The translations under genes and the position numbers were made by a program. This document shows, piece by piece, positions 18,090 to 26,672 of a stretch of DNA of 64,000 nucleotides; position 1 is the stretch's first letter, and every line of letters begins with the position of its first letter. The notes beneath the pieces were generated by a model. The model made no database searches, had not been told where the DNA came from, and worked only from the letters and a program-made list of their open reading frames with translations. Source of the DNA: Chloroflexota bacterium (GTDB lineage: Bacteria; Chloroflexota; Anaerolineae; Aggregatilineales; Phototrophicaceae); the NCBI GenBank assembly GCA_026707745.1, contig JAPOWG010000006.1, positions 19,718 through 83,717 on the forward strand. The letters run 5' to 3'.

Positions 18090-19097
18090 ATGAAGAAGGG
18101 CAGCAAACGCCTCGCCACGACTAGCGGCATCATCATAAGCGTCGTCTTTCTCTACCTCGCCTTTCGCGATCTAAAGGCGGAACAGCTGTGGGACAGCTTG
18201 CGCGCGGTCAACATACAACTGCTGCTGCTCGCGGTCCCGACATATTTCATCGCCCTGTCTGTCATCGCTTTGCGCTGGCAATACCTGTTGCGCGCGGTAC
18301 GCTTAATCCCTCTGCGTTCCCTGGCGGAATTGGTCGCCATCTGCTACATGGGCAACGGTCTCTATCCCCTGCGCGCCGGCGAGGCGCTACGTATTTATTT
18401 GCTGCGGCGCAATCATGACGTGCCGCTTGCCAGCGCGACCGCCACGGTCATGGTGGAACGCGCCTTTGATGGCGTGGTTATGTTGTGCTTTATCTTGTTC
18501 AGCCTGCTGTTCATCGAAATCCAGTCGGCCGAGGTCGGGGCAATCCTCAGCATCGCGACCCCGCTCTTTGTCGGCGCTGTCATGGTCTTTTTTCTTCTCG
18601 CGGCCAAGCCAGCGCTTTTGCGCAGTCTTGTGGGCTCGGTCAGTCGAATCCTCCCGGATCGACTGGCGACCTTGATTAATCAAGTTGGCGACGACATGAC
18701 CGCCGGCTTGGCGGGTCTGCGCACGCCGACTTTGCTGCTGGGCGCTGTCATCAGCAGCTATGTCACCTGGGCGATAGAAGCCGCCGTCTATTGGATCGTC
18801 ATGTTTGCCTTTGGACTGGAGCTTAGCTTTACCGTAGCGCTGCTCGTCATCGGCGCCGTCAATCTGGCCGGCGTTGTTTCGGCCGCCCCCGGGCAAGTTG
18901 GCGTGTACGAATTCGTCGTAAGTACGATACTTATCGCCCTGGGCACAAGCGCTGCAACTGCGGCAAGCTATGCAGTCGTCGTACATCTCGTGATTTGGGC
19001 GCCAGCAACCTTTGTTGGATTTTTATTGTTGCTGCGCCAAGGCATGGGCTTCGCCGACATTAGGCGCGCGCGGGAATTGGAACAGGCGCTATCCTGA
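18090..19097 (+). CDS. Lysylphosphatidylglycerol synthase TM-region / UPF0104-type membrane protein
   Basis: A 335-residue integral membrane protein with about eight hydrophobic segments. Marks of the family are AVPTYFIALSVIALRWQYLL, the loop GNGLYPLRAGEALRIYLLRR (residues about 88-108) and APGQVGVYEFVV. This family includes the membrane part of MprF and the flippase-like YbhN proteins; it lacks the catalytic domain of MprF. A role in moving a lipid or lipid-linked molecule is likely, substrate unknown. It converges with the aldo/keto reductase gene, 13 bases apart, with no clear terminator. Confidence 0.78.
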   Translation: MKKGSKRLATTSGIIISVVFLYLAFRDLKAEQLWDSLRAVNIQLLLLAVPTYFIALSVIALRWQYLLRAVRLIPLRSLAELVAICYMGNGLYPLRAGEALRIYLLRRNHDVPLASATATVMVERAFDGVVMLCFILFSLLFIEIQSAEVGAILSIATPLFVGAVMVFFLLAAKPALLRSLVGSVSRILPDRLATLINQVGDDMTAGLAGLRTPTLLLGAVISSYVTWAIEAAVYWIVMFAFGLELSFTVALLVIGAVNLAGVVSAAPGQVGVYEFVVSTILIALGTSAATAASYAVVVHLVIWAPATFVGFLLLLRQGMGFADIRRARELEQALS

Positions 19098-19110
19098 TAG
19101 CGCGCGCCTG

Positions 19111-20091
19111 CTAATTGCCGGTCACAGTGTCAAAGTGTTTGACCAAATCTTGCAATTCGGACCAAAAGGCGTCGGGTATGTCGATCTGCACAGCGGAGAA
19201 GCTCAATGAGGCTTCTTCCGATATGCGCGCTCCTGGAATCGTGGATGTAACTTGGGGATGCCTCCCGCACCATTGCAAGGCGGCTGCGATCATTGGGATG
19301 GAATAGCGCTCGCACAAACGCTGGATCTTGCGGACTTGATCGAGGCAGGCCGGCGAGAAATAGCGATTAAGATACTCCGCGCCTGCTATGGGACCGGTTA
19401 CCAATAAGCCCCGCTCTAGCGCTGTAGCCACGACCAGTCCAACATCATGCTCTTGGGCCGCGTCAAAAATACCGCGTTCGGCCGTCAAGTTGATCAAGCT
19501 CCAGGAATCGGCGATGACCGCGGCGTCGAATTCACCGGTGCCAATGTATGGCAGGTTGGTCGCGGGATCATTTGCCGCCGTCCCGACAAACCTGATCACG
19601 CCCTGGGCTTGCAAGTGACGCAAGGCGCCCAAGGCGCCGCGATCGGATAAAACGTCTGCCATGGGAAAGTCCATCGGATCGTGTATGTAGACCAACTCCA
19701 TTCGATCCAGACCCATGCGCTCGAGGCTCGCGTAGACGCTCTTGAGAATGCCGTCGAAGCTGAAGTCGAATCCCTCGTAAGTGCGTCCTGCTTTCGTGGT
19801 AACAATAATCTCATCGCGCAATTGCGGCCGCTGACGCAACGCCTCACCGATCATCGTCTCGCTTAACGCGCGTCCATAAAGCACTGCGGTATCGATAAAT
19901 CGGTAACCAGTATCAAGGGCATCGACCAGCGTTTTGACGCCCAGTTCTTCGTCAACCTGATTGTCACCCTGGAGGTATTCACTCATGGTCTGACGCGGCG
20001 TGGGAATGCCGGTAAAGGCCGTTCCCAAACCAATGACAGGCAACTTCAACTCTGTGCGGCCGAGTCGTTTACGTTTCAAGGCTTGCCTCAC
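19111..20091 (-). CDS. Aldo/keto reductase, aldose 1-dehydrogenase-like
   Basis: A 326-residue NAD(P)-dependent oxidoreductase. LGRTELKLPVIGLGTAF, YRFIDTAVLYGRALSE (Asp and Tyr of the tetrad), IIVTTKAGR (Lys) and LVYIHDP (His) give a complete catalytic set. The layout is closest to the D-threo-aldose 1-dehydrogenase / fucose dehydrogenase group. The start is GTG, overlapping the uppS stop as GTGA; no in-frame ATG comes before residue 36, which would lose the first strand. Translation is likely coupled to uppS, although the functions appear unrelated. Confidence 0.82.
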   Translation of the reverse strand: MRQALKRKRLGRTELKLPVIGLGTAFTGIPTPRQTMSEYLQGDNQVDEELGVKTLVDALDTGYRFIDTAVLYGRALSETMIGEALRQRPQLRDEIIVTTKAGRTYEGFDFSFDGILKSVYASLERMGLDRMELVYIHDPMDFPMADVLSDRGALGALRHLQAQGVIRFVGTAANDPATNLPYIGTGEFDAAVIADSWSLINLTAERGIFDAAQEHDVGLVVATALERGLLVTGPIAGAEYLNRYFSPACLDQVRKIQRLCERYSIPMIAAALQWCGRHPQVTSTIPGARISEEASLSFSAVQIDIPDAFWSELQDLVKHFDTVTGN

Positions 20092-20876
20092 CTATATCTA
20101 TCAACAGAATCATCGAATTCAGACTCAATCTGCTCATCAGTCTTGCCAAAACGGCGCTGACGCCGTCCATATTCCAGCAAAGCCGCATGAAAATGATGCC
20201 GGTCAAAGTCCGGCCAATAAGTCGGCGTGGTATAAATCTCGCTATAAGCGCCCTGCCAGATGAGAAAGTTGCTCAAACGGAACTCGCCGCTGGTTCGAAT
20301 TATGAGATCTGGATCGGGCAAGTCACTGGTGTATATATAGTCGCTGATCGTTTGCTCGGTGATGCGCTCTGCGGCGATGCCGTCACGGACGATATTCTGT
20401 ACCGCATGGACAATTTCATCGCGGCCGCCATAGTTAAAGGCGACATTGAGGATCAAGCGTTTATTGTCGCGGGTGTAGCGACAGGCGTCGAGGACTTTGC
20501 GCGCCAGCCGCGGTTCAATGCCCTGCAACTCGCCAATGTGCCGGATTTGAACGCCCTCTTCGTGCAACTCGCGCAATTCGCGGTCAATCACCATCTCCAG
20601 GATACGCATCAACAACCGGACTTCGCGGCGCGGGCGCGACCAGTTCTCAGTTGAAAAAGCATAAATGGTCATGATTTTGACGCCGAACTCTACCGCCGCG
20701 CGGATGATGCGGCGCAAGTTTTCGGTTCCCTGGCGGTGCCCTTCCGAACGCGGCAAGCCACGCTGCTTTGCCCAGCGTCCGTTGCCATCCATGATGATCG
20801 CCACGTGCGCCGGCACCTTATCCAGCGCGGGCAATTCGAATTTCGTCTGAAGTTCTTCGCTCGTGAGTAGAACCAT
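20088..20876 (-). CDS. uppS: Isoprenyl transferase (undecaprenyl diphosphate synthase)
   Basis: A 262-residue cis-prenyltransferase that extends farnesyl diphosphate to undecaprenyl diphosphate, the lipid carrier for cell-wall units. AIIMDGNGRWAKQRGLPR contains the Mg-binding Asp30; TIYAFSTENWSRP, NVAFNYGGRDEI and LPDPDLIIRTSGEFRLSNFL, with WQGAYSEIYTTPTYWPDF, are all present. It lies 128 bases after frr. In most bacteria cdsA follows uppS; here an aldo/keto reductase does, and cdsA is 4 kb away on the other strand. Confidence 0.95.
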   Translation of the reverse strand: MVLLTSEELQTKFELPALDKVPAHVAIIMDGNGRWAKQRGLPRSEGHRQGTENLRRIIRAAVEFGVKIMTIYAFSTENWSRPRREVRLLMRILEMVIDRELRELHEEGVQIRHIGELQGIEPRLARKVLDACRYTRDNKRLILNVAFNYGGRDEIVHAVQNIVRDGIAAERITEQTISDYIYTSDLPDPDLIIRTSGEFRLSNFLIWQGAYSEIYTTPTYWPDFDRHHFHAALLEYGRRQRRFGKTDEQIESEFDDSVDRYR

Positions 20877-21004
20877 AAAAGCCCTTTGTTCCAGCAGTCG
20901 CTCGGCCTGATCCTATTTCTTTACACCCTTGCCGCGACGATTCCTTATTCCCGTAGCGCGCAACCCGCAGCGCCGTCGCGTTCAACTGACAGCATCCTCA
21001 AGCC

Positions 21005-21562
21005 TCAGACCTCCATGATATCTTTTTCTTTATCCGCGCCAAGCTGGTCGATCTGTTTGATAAAGGAATCGGTCAACTTCTGAACTTCGACCTCGCCGCG
21101 TTTGCGTTCGTCTTCCGATATCAGTTTTTCTTTCTCGAAGTCCTGCAGATCACTATTGGCCGAACGCCGGATATTGCGAATGGCAACGCGCGTGTCTTCC
21201 ATGCGACGATTGAGGAACTTCACCAATTCCTTGCGACGCTCCATCGTGAGCGCGGGCATATTGAGCCGGATATTTTCGCCATCGACGTTGGGATTAACCC
21301 CAATATCCGACATTTGTATCGCCTTCTCGATGCTCTTGACTGCCGACTTGTCATAGGGGCGGATCAAGATCAGCATCGCCTCCGGCGTTGATATGCTCGC
21401 TAATTGTCGAAGCTCGGTGTCTTGTCCGTAGTATTCGATCATCATACGATCAACCAATGCCGTACTCGCGCGGCCACTGCGCATCTTGCTCAATTCTTCG
21501 CGGAAAACCGACAAAGTCGATTTCATTTTTTGGGTCGCTTCATCCACTATTTCGTCAAACAT
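21005..21562 (-). CDS. frr: Ribosome recycling factor
   Basis: A 185-residue protein that splits ribosomes after termination together with EF-G. LRQLASISTPEAMLILIRPYD, NPNVDGENIRLNMPALTMER and the C-terminal coiled helices are diagnostic, and the length is standard. ATG 21562 begins the family homology (MFDEIVDEATQKM) and follows GGAAAG; an open frame to 21589 adds nothing conserved. pyrH and tsf, the usual upstream neighbours, are absent; a repeat-rich gap lies there instead. Confidence 0.95.
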   Translation of the reverse strand: MFDEIVDEATQKMKSTLSVFREELSKMRSGRASTALVDRMMIEYYGQDTELRQLASISTPEAMLILIRPYDKSAVKSIEKAIQMSDIGVNPNVDGENIRLNMPALTMERRKELVKFLNRRMEDTRVAIRNIRRSANSDLQDFEKEKLISEDERKRGEVEVQKLTDSFIKQIDQLGADKEKDIMEV

Positions 21563-21662
21563 AGAACACTTTCCGTTTCGTTGAGCCAATCACGAATAAG
21601 ACTTATCTCGTTCGACAGGTTGGGCGGAGCGAGAGTCCGCAAGAATCGCTTTAGCCTAATCG

Positions 21663-21768
21663 ACCTCTTTTTTGACAAAGCCCTTGCTCGCGCAAGAAGA
21701 TGGCTTGTAATTTCCTGTGAGCGCGGCATTCCTGAGGCTTTTTCGCCGGTTACGCGCCGAGCGACTGT
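21663..21768 (-). repeat. 106-base dispersed repeat, copy 1
   Basis: Read on the minus strand: ACAGTCGCTCGGCGCGTAAC at one end, then CAGGAATGCCGCGCTCAC, ending CTTTGTCAAAAAAG. It matches copy 2 closely in order and spacing but is inverted. Confidence 0.7.
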
Positions 21769-21825
21769 TCTTTCAACGCCCTTTACATTGCGAGCAGCGT
21801 GCTACGGAAGTCACCGATTGTTAAC

Positions 21826-21831
21826 ATTATA
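21826..21831 (-). promoter_or_regulatory. Putative -10 box for frr
   Basis: TATAAT on the minus strand with a weak TTACGT 17 bases before it. The leader to frr would be about 260 bases and would run through repeat copy 1. Confidence 0.35.
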
Positions 21832-22040
21832 TCGTCATTCGCGCATCAACGTAAGTATGTTGGCGCCACAGGCGCATTTCAATATTTTGGCAGAACGACA
21901 TAAATTGCATGCGAACGATAAGTCGCCCTTGCGTTGCGCTTGTCCCAAAATAAATGAAGCGCAATCCGTCCCCAATACCTGAAAGTTGTCCTGATTTTGA
22001 CCCATTTTTGAGCAACAGTATAGATACAGTATGTATATGA

Positions 22041-22074
22041 GGGGGGGGGGGTACCCTCTCCCCAGGTCTGGGGA
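22041..22074 (+). repeat. G11 run and TCCCCAG palindrome
   Basis: Eleven G (22041-22051), then TCCCCAG GT CTGGGGA (22059-22074), perfect 7-base arms. No gene spans it. Confidence 0.6.
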
Positions 22075-22194
22075 CAGGACAGTTTTTCGTCCGGCGGGCA
22101 GTCGCGACAATACCAGCCAATTATGGCGTGTTTTCGGGCGGCCTGATAGGTCGTTTGGGCATGGCCCGTTGCGGCTTCAGTAGGGGGATTCACC

Positions 22195-22300
22195 ACAGCC
22201 GCTCGGCGCGTAACCGGCGAGAAGGTCCCAGGAATGTCGCGCTCACGCAAGATAATAGACCTGCTCGGCTACCGCAGATCGCGGTTTATCAAAAAAAGGG
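22195..22300 (+). repeat. 106-base dispersed repeat, copy 2 (reference copy)
   Basis: Starts ACAGCCGCTCGGCGCGTAAC, continues with CAGGAATGTCGCGCTCACG and CCTGCTCGGCTACCGCAGAT, and ends CGCGGTTTATCAAAAAAAGG. All blocks recur in the other copies. Confidence 0.72.
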
Positions 22301-22357
22301 CACAGGAGTAATCGAAGGTAAGTCATGCAGGATATGGTTGTAAATTATGGCAATTTT

Positions 22358-22377
22358 GGGCGAGCCAAGGCTCGCCC
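22358..22377 (+). repeat. Palindromic GGGCGAGCC element
   Basis: GGGCGAGCC AA GGCTCGCCC, followed by CCTACA. Perfect 9-base arms; same layout as the element at 16444. Confidence 0.55.
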
Positions 22378-22519
22378 CTACACAGTTTCGATTATTTCGG
22401 CGATTTCTTTCTTGTGGTAAAGCTTTCAATTACTTAGGCGCGCTTACTGAGGGCACAGAGGGGCTAGCTGGAGGGGCCGGTTCTATGCGACGTGAAGCCC
22501 CCCAAGTCCCTCTGAATTG

Positions 22520-24754
22520 TCATGGCCGCGCGAGGGGAGGAATCCAAGACGCGAAAGCGCCGCCCGAGTTAGTGATTTGCTGCAGGTTGCCGCCGTCAGC
22601 AGTCATCAAGAACAGTTGATCTTCGCCGTCGTAGGTTGCCGTCACGACGATGAATCTGCCGTCGGGGCTATAATTCGCGGACCAGGCGATTCCGGGTCCC
22701 GTATAAAGCAATTCACGCTCGGTGCCGTCAACCGTCATGCTCGCGACAACGCGGCTGCCGCCGACGGCAGACACGTACAAGATGCGCTCACCGTCCGGGC
22801 TGAATGTGGGAGACGAGTCACGGTTCTCGTTTTCGGTGAGGAGACGGCTTACGTTGGCGCGCAGGTCCAACAGTCGAATCTCCCAGGTAGTGGCGTCTCG
22901 GACGCCGGCCCCCGAAGTGAACACAAGGGAGTCGCCGTCCGGGCTGAAGCGCGCATGGCTATTTCGCCGACCGTCGCTATAGACAAGCTGTTCGTCGCTG
23001 CCGTCCGGGCGCACCCGGTACAGGTCGAAGGTTTGATCGCCGCGGACATCGGAGGAATAAACGATCCATTCGCTGTCCGGCGACCAGGCCGGCAAACGAT
23101 CCCAGACAGAATTGCGGGTGACCTGGCGGACTTGGCCACCAACGACGTTCGCCACAAATACCTCGAAGTCCCCGTCCCTATCCGACTGAAAAGCGATCCA
23201 GCGCCCGTCCGGCGAAGGCTGCGGATAGGTGCTGTCCGCGATGTCCACGGTCAAAAACATGTCTTGCCAGGACTCCAAGTCCTTCGCCACGATCTCGAAG
23301 GACGTTTCATCAGCGTTTCCCGCCGGACGCTTGCCGAAATATACGAGCTTACCGGTGACACCATCCAGCGCAGCATTTAAGCGCAGCCTGTTTGGCGAAC
23401 CGATTGCTTGGTCAAGCCCGGCAGAAGTGGGCGCAAGCTGGGCGCGAGCAAGCGAATCGGCTTCGATTGTCGCAGCAGCAGCCGCGTTCCAGGCCTCTCG
23501 AGTTTGCGCGGCGCGATCCAGCGCAGAATCAAAAGCGGCGGTCGCCGACGGACTGACAGCCGCTGCCCCTCCCACGGTCGCTGTGATGACACGAACGGGC
23601 GCGGAGGCCTGGCTTTCTTCCCCGACAGTTCCCAGGCCGCCAGACATTGCCACGAGCAGCAAGAGGCCTAGCCCGAGCAATAGCCCCAAGAGCGCGCATC
23701 CGACAGCGCCGCCCGCCAGCATGCCCTTCAACATGCCCGCGGGTCCAGGACGTTGCCGGGCCCCTTCCGCAAGGACCGCGCGATTCAAGGGCGGCGCCTC
23801 CGCTGCTAGCGCTGGCTCGTTGGACAAGCCTTCCGGCAACTGCGGCGAGATGTCTGCATCCAGAATTGGCACCGACGCCGGGTCGTCGATTGGGGGCATA
23901 CTTGGTTCGGTGTCTGTCGCGTTCTGCGGCTGATCCACCGCCTTGCGCAAGGCGGCGGCCAGCGCGCTGGCGGTGGTCGGTCTCTGATCAGCTTGTTTGC
24001 TCAGGGCACGCAGTATGACCTTGTCAACAGCAGCGGAAACGGAGGTTTCAATATCGCGCAGCGACGGCGGCGGCGTAGTTACGTGCATCACGACGATGCC
24101 ATAGGGCGTGTCGTTCTCAAAGGGCCGGCGCCCGCAGATCATCTCGAAGAGCATGACGCCCAGCGAATATATGTCGCTGCGGCCGTCGAGCCCCTCGCCG
24201 CGCGCTTGTTCCGGGGACATATAACTGGGCGTTCCGACGACGCCTTGCGTCGTGAGCGTGCTGCTGCTCTCGCCCAGGATACGGGCGATGCCAAAATCAG
24301 TGATGAAGGCGCCTCCGCCGTCGTCAAGCAAGATGTTGCTGGGCTTGAGATCGCGATGCAGGATGCCATTCTGGTGGGCATAGTCGAGCGCGGAGGCGAT
24401 CTGCTCGGCGATGCCCAAAACTCGCGCGATGGGGATGTTGCCCTTGGTCAAGAGGTCTTCGACCGATCCCGACGACATATAGCGCATGACGATATAGGGC
24501 TGGCCCTCATGCTCGCCATAGTCGTAAACAGGCACGATATTGCGGTGTTCCAATTGCGCGACAATTTTGACTTCGCGCTCGAAGCGCTGCAAGTAGGTAT
24601 CGTCCTGGATGAAGTTGCTCGGCAGAAACTTGAGGGCCACATTGCGGTTCATGGATTGCTGACGCGCCAGGAATACCGTGGCCATGCCGCCATAACCGAC
24701 CTGGCGCAAGATCTCGTACCCGTTGACTGCCTTGCCAATAAGATCTTCAGACAT
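22520..24754 (-). CDS. Membrane Ser/Thr protein kinase with C-terminal PD40/TolB-like propeller
   Basis: A 744-residue Hanks-type kinase. Residues 12-270 are the kinase domain with glycine loop GYGGMATV (20-27), VALK Lys42, HRDLKPSN (133-140), DFG (153-155) and activation-loop GTPSYMSPEQARG, so it should be active. A Gly/Leu-rich membrane segment lies at about 365-395. The outer part carries five or more PD40 units (SPDGRWIAFQSDRDG, SPDSEWIVYSS, SPDGDSLVFTS, SPDGERILYVS, SPDGRFIVV), a beta-propeller likely to bind a ligand or envelope part. The frame is open to 24847, with a Cys pair CVNC that could suggest a zinc ribbon, but a strong promoter lies inside that stretch, so I place the start at ATG 24754 (alternative 24766). 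Confidence 0.9.
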   Translation of the reverse strand: MSEDLIGKAVNGYEILRQVGYGGMATVFLARQQSMNRNVALKFLPSNFIQDDTYLQRFEREVKIVAQLEHRNIVPVYDYGEHEGQPYIVMRYMSSGSVEDLLTKGNIPIARVLGIAEQIASALDYAHQNGILHRDLKPSNILLDDGGGAFITDFGIARILGESSSTLTTQGVVGTPSYMSPEQARGEGLDGRSDIYSLGVMLFEMICGRRPFENDTPYGIVVMHVTTPPPSLRDIETSVSAAVDKVILRALSKQADQRPTTASALAAALRKAVDQPQNATDTEPSMPPIDDPASVPILDADISPQLPEGLSNEPALAAEAPPLNRAVLAEGARQRPGPAGMLKGMLAGGAVGCALLGLLLGLGLLLLVAMSGGLGTVGEESQASAPVRVITATVGGAAAVSPSATAAFDSALDRAAQTREAWNAAAAATIEADSLARAQLAPTSAGLDQAIGSPNRLRLNAALDGVTGKLVYFGKRPAGNADETSFEIVAKDLESWQDMFLTVDIADSTYPQPSPDGRWIAFQSDRDGDFEVFVANVVGGQVRQVTRNSVWDRLPAWSPDSEWIVYSSDVRGDQTFDLYRVRPDGSDEQLVYSDGRRNSHARFSPDGDSLVFTSGAGVRDATTWEIRLLDLRANVSRLLTENENRDSSPTFSPDGERILYVSAVGGSRVVASMTVDGTERELLYTGPGIAWSANYSPDGRFIVVTATYDGEDQLFLMTADGGNLQQITNSGGAFASWIPPLARP

Positions 24755-24835
24755 TAGTTTCGCCATCGCACAATGACTGCCGCATTCAATTGGGACTAGC
24801 CAGTCAGGTTGAATGCAGTTCACGCAGCGCATCAG

Positions 24836-24864
24836 ATTATATGCCATGCGCTAACTGCTATCAA
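24836..24864 (-). promoter_or_regulatory. Strong promoter of the Ser/Thr kinase gene
   Basis: On the minus strand TTGATA, 17 bases, TATAAT. Transcription would start near 24829, which rules out the upstream ATG at 24847 as translation start. Confidence 0.7.
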
Positions 24865-24936
24865 ACTCTGGCGATAGGGCAGCGTATCATTGGTAGGCGC
24901 GCTCAAGTTAGCGAATACCTACAAAGGAATAGGCAT

Positions 24937-24970
24937 TCAAGGTCAAAACCTTGACAACAAATGCTACAAT
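24937..24970 (+). promoter_or_regulatory. Inverted repeat and -10-like box before cdsA
   Basis: TCAAGGT CAAA ACCTTGA (24937-24954) is a perfect 7-base inverted repeat; TACAAT follows at 24965-24970. The repeat covers the region where a -35 should be, as a repressor or activator site might. No good -35 is seen. Confidence 0.35.
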
Positions 24971-25018
24971 AAACTCAGAATTCACCATGACGTTTGGCTC
25001 GTTGAGAGTTTTGTCATC

Positions 25019-25870
25019 ATGAGTGACAGGACTGCTGTCAGTACAGCGCAAGCCGCGAATTTGCGCTTGCGAATCATCACTGCAAGTGTCTTCCTCCCGG
25101 TAGCGGTCGCGGCCTCCCTTTTTGGCGGTTTCGTATTCCTGTTTTTCACCTTGCCAGTCATGTGCATCGGCATGCTGGAATTCTACGTCATGGAAAAGGA
25201 TACCAGGATGCAAGGCAGTTCGTTGACCGGCATCCCTACCGGTATCGCAATCGCGCTGGGTTTCTATTTTAGCCAGGATTGGCTGTGGCAGATTGCGATA
25301 GCTGCCTGCATCGTCCTGACGCTTCTTCTAGAGATATACCGCCGGCCAACTGACTTCGTACTAGCGCTGGCGCAAGTCGGAACGACATTATGCGGAATCA
25401 TATATATTTCTTTTCCCACAGCATTCTTGCTCAGTCTGCGAAACATTCAACCGGACGGCTTGATGTGGTTATTTGTGGTGTTCGCCATAACCTGGGGCAC
25501 CGATAGTTTCGCCTATGTCGTCGGGCGGGTATTCGGCAAAACCAAGCTGGCTCCGCTGATCTCCCCCAACAAGACGGTCGAGGGCGCGATCGGCGGCATC
25601 CTGGGTGCCTGGATCCCGGCGTTTGGAATCCTGATCGTTGCCGGCGCATTTGAGCCGACCTTGATCCCGATGATCGTTGTCGGTCCCTTCATCGCCCTAA
25701 GCGGCGATTTGTTTGAGTCGGCGCTGAAGCGGTTCTTCCGTGTCAAAGACAGTTTCGTTGAAGGATTGAATCTATTCCCCGGTCACGGCGGGGTTCTGGA
25801 TCGGATAGATGCCCTGCTTTGGGTGACAACCTGGGTTTTCCTCTATCTTCTGGTTATTGGCATCGTCTAA
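25019..25870 (+). CDS. cdsA: Phosphatidate cytidylyltransferase (CDP-diglyceride synthase)
   Basis: A 283-residue membrane enzyme that makes CDP-diacylglycerol from phosphatidate and CTP, the precursor of phosphatidylglycerol. About seven membrane segments. The signature region is complete: WGTDSFAYVVGRVFGKTKLA, SPNKTVEGAIGG, GDLFESALKRFFRVKDS and PGHGGVLDRIDALLW. ATG 25019 begins the homologous part. The gene is divergent from the kinase gene and detached from uppS. Confidence 0.93.
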   Translation: MSDRTAVSTAQAANLRLRIITASVFLPVAVAASLFGGFVFLFFTLPVMCIGMLEFYVMEKDTRMQGSSLTGIPTGIAIALGFYFSQDWLWQIAIAACIVLTLLLEIYRRPTDFVLALAQVGTTLCGIIYISFPTAFLLSLRNIQPDGLMWLFVVFAITWGTDSFAYVVGRVFGKTKLAPLISPNKTVEGAIGGILGAWIPAFGILIVAGAFEPTLIPMIVVGPFIALSGDLFESALKRFFRVKDSFVEGLNLFPGHGGVLDRIDALLWVTTWVFLYLLVIGIV

Positions 25871-25933
25871 ATGCAGGCGCCAATCGCGGCCTCGGAGATA
25901 TCGCGCCAAGGCGTCGCGCGTCGCTGTCGCGCT

Positions 25934-25962
25934 TTGCAGACCGGCGCTTGTCAAGTTATAAT
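25934..25962 (+). promoter_or_regulatory. Putative promoter of the SRPBCC gene
   Basis: TTGCAG, 17 bases, TATAAT. The leader would be about 100 bases. Confidence 0.5.
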
Positions 25963-26067
25963 ATGGCGCAGTCGTGGCCTGACCGATCACAAGCGATTTT
26001 CGCGCGACAAGTCCTTGCGCGTACGGGCCTGTGTCGGGACTGTTGCCAAAGCGGAAGTAGGTAGTTC

Positions 26068-26514
26068 ATGCCGAGATTCGAAAACCAGATCCTGATAAAC
26101 CGCCCGGTTTTTCAGGTTTTTCAATATGTTGGCGACTTCAATAACGAGGTCCATTGGCGCAATGTGCAGGGTGTTGGCATCACGAGCGGCAATCCCATCC
26201 GCGCCGGGACAATGGTGGCCATGACGCGCCGCATCGTCGGCCGCAAGGGATTCGTGAACAGCGACGTGACCGACTTCGAGCGCAACAAGAAGATAGAACT
26301 CAAGGGTTCCTACTGGGGTTTCCCCTTCATTTCGACGATAACCTTCGAGCACCGCGGTCAACAGACCAACGTCCGGGAAACACTTGACATCCGCACCCGC
26401 TGGATGTTCTGGTTCGGCGTCTTTTTCAATTTGACGTTAAAAGGCGTCCTGCGAAGAGAATTGTCAAATCTCAAGCAGGTTCTGGATTCCCACGGAGATC
26501 GCAAGTCGAGCTAG
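26068..26514 (+). CDS. SRPBCC-family (START/polyketide cyclase-like) protein
   Basis: A 148-residue protein. The pattern FENQILINRPVFQVFQYVGDFNNEVHW, a first strand followed by helix and then alternating strands, and a C-terminal long helix (about 120-145) fit the hydrophobic-pocket SRPBCC fold. Such proteins bind a small lipid-like ligand or act on one; the substrate cannot be assigned. No signal peptide. GTAGGTAG lies before the ATG. It stands alone. Confidence 0.72.
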   Translation: MPRFENQILINRPVFQVFQYVGDFNNEVHWRNVQGVGITSGNPIRAGTMVAMTRRIVGRKGFVNSDVTDFERNKKIELKGSYWGFPFISTITFEHRGQQTNVRETLDIRTRWMFWFGVFFNLTLKGVLRRELSNLKQVLDSHGDRKSS

Positions 26515-26672
26515 CGCGTTGCCGCGTCTGCAGAAGCGTCAGGCATTCGGCTCAAGCATCGCGCGGTGAAAGCCGTATCAGAACCGATGCCGCTCGCTCG
26601 CGTAGTTAGCCTCGGGACATCTCTTGGCGAAACCTCCCGCACCGCAAGGCTCTCGACCCAAAGATTCCGAGA

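Larger units (their letters stand above)
21563..22519 (-). other. Repeat-rich gap of 957 bases without a gene
   Basis: No convincing gene on either strand; the three overlapping minus-strand frames around 21830-22250 have no family features. The gap holds a likely frr -10 box, two inverted copies of the 106-base repeat, an 11-G run, a 7-base palindrome, and a GGGCGAGCC palindrome. Confidence 0.65.

Noticed and set aside
21600..21700. Possible tRNA in the frr upstream gap
   Set aside because: A GTTCGA-like word is present, but no cloverleaf or acceptor pairing could be drawn.
21827..22250. Three overlapping small minus-strand frames across the G11 run, as a phase-variable gene
   Set aside because: None has a ribosome-binding site or recognisable protein features, and they cross a dispersed repeat.
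24755..24847. N-terminal zinc ribbon on the Ser/Thr kinase
   Set aside because: The Cys codons overlap a strong promoter, so this part is probably not transcribed as coding sequence.
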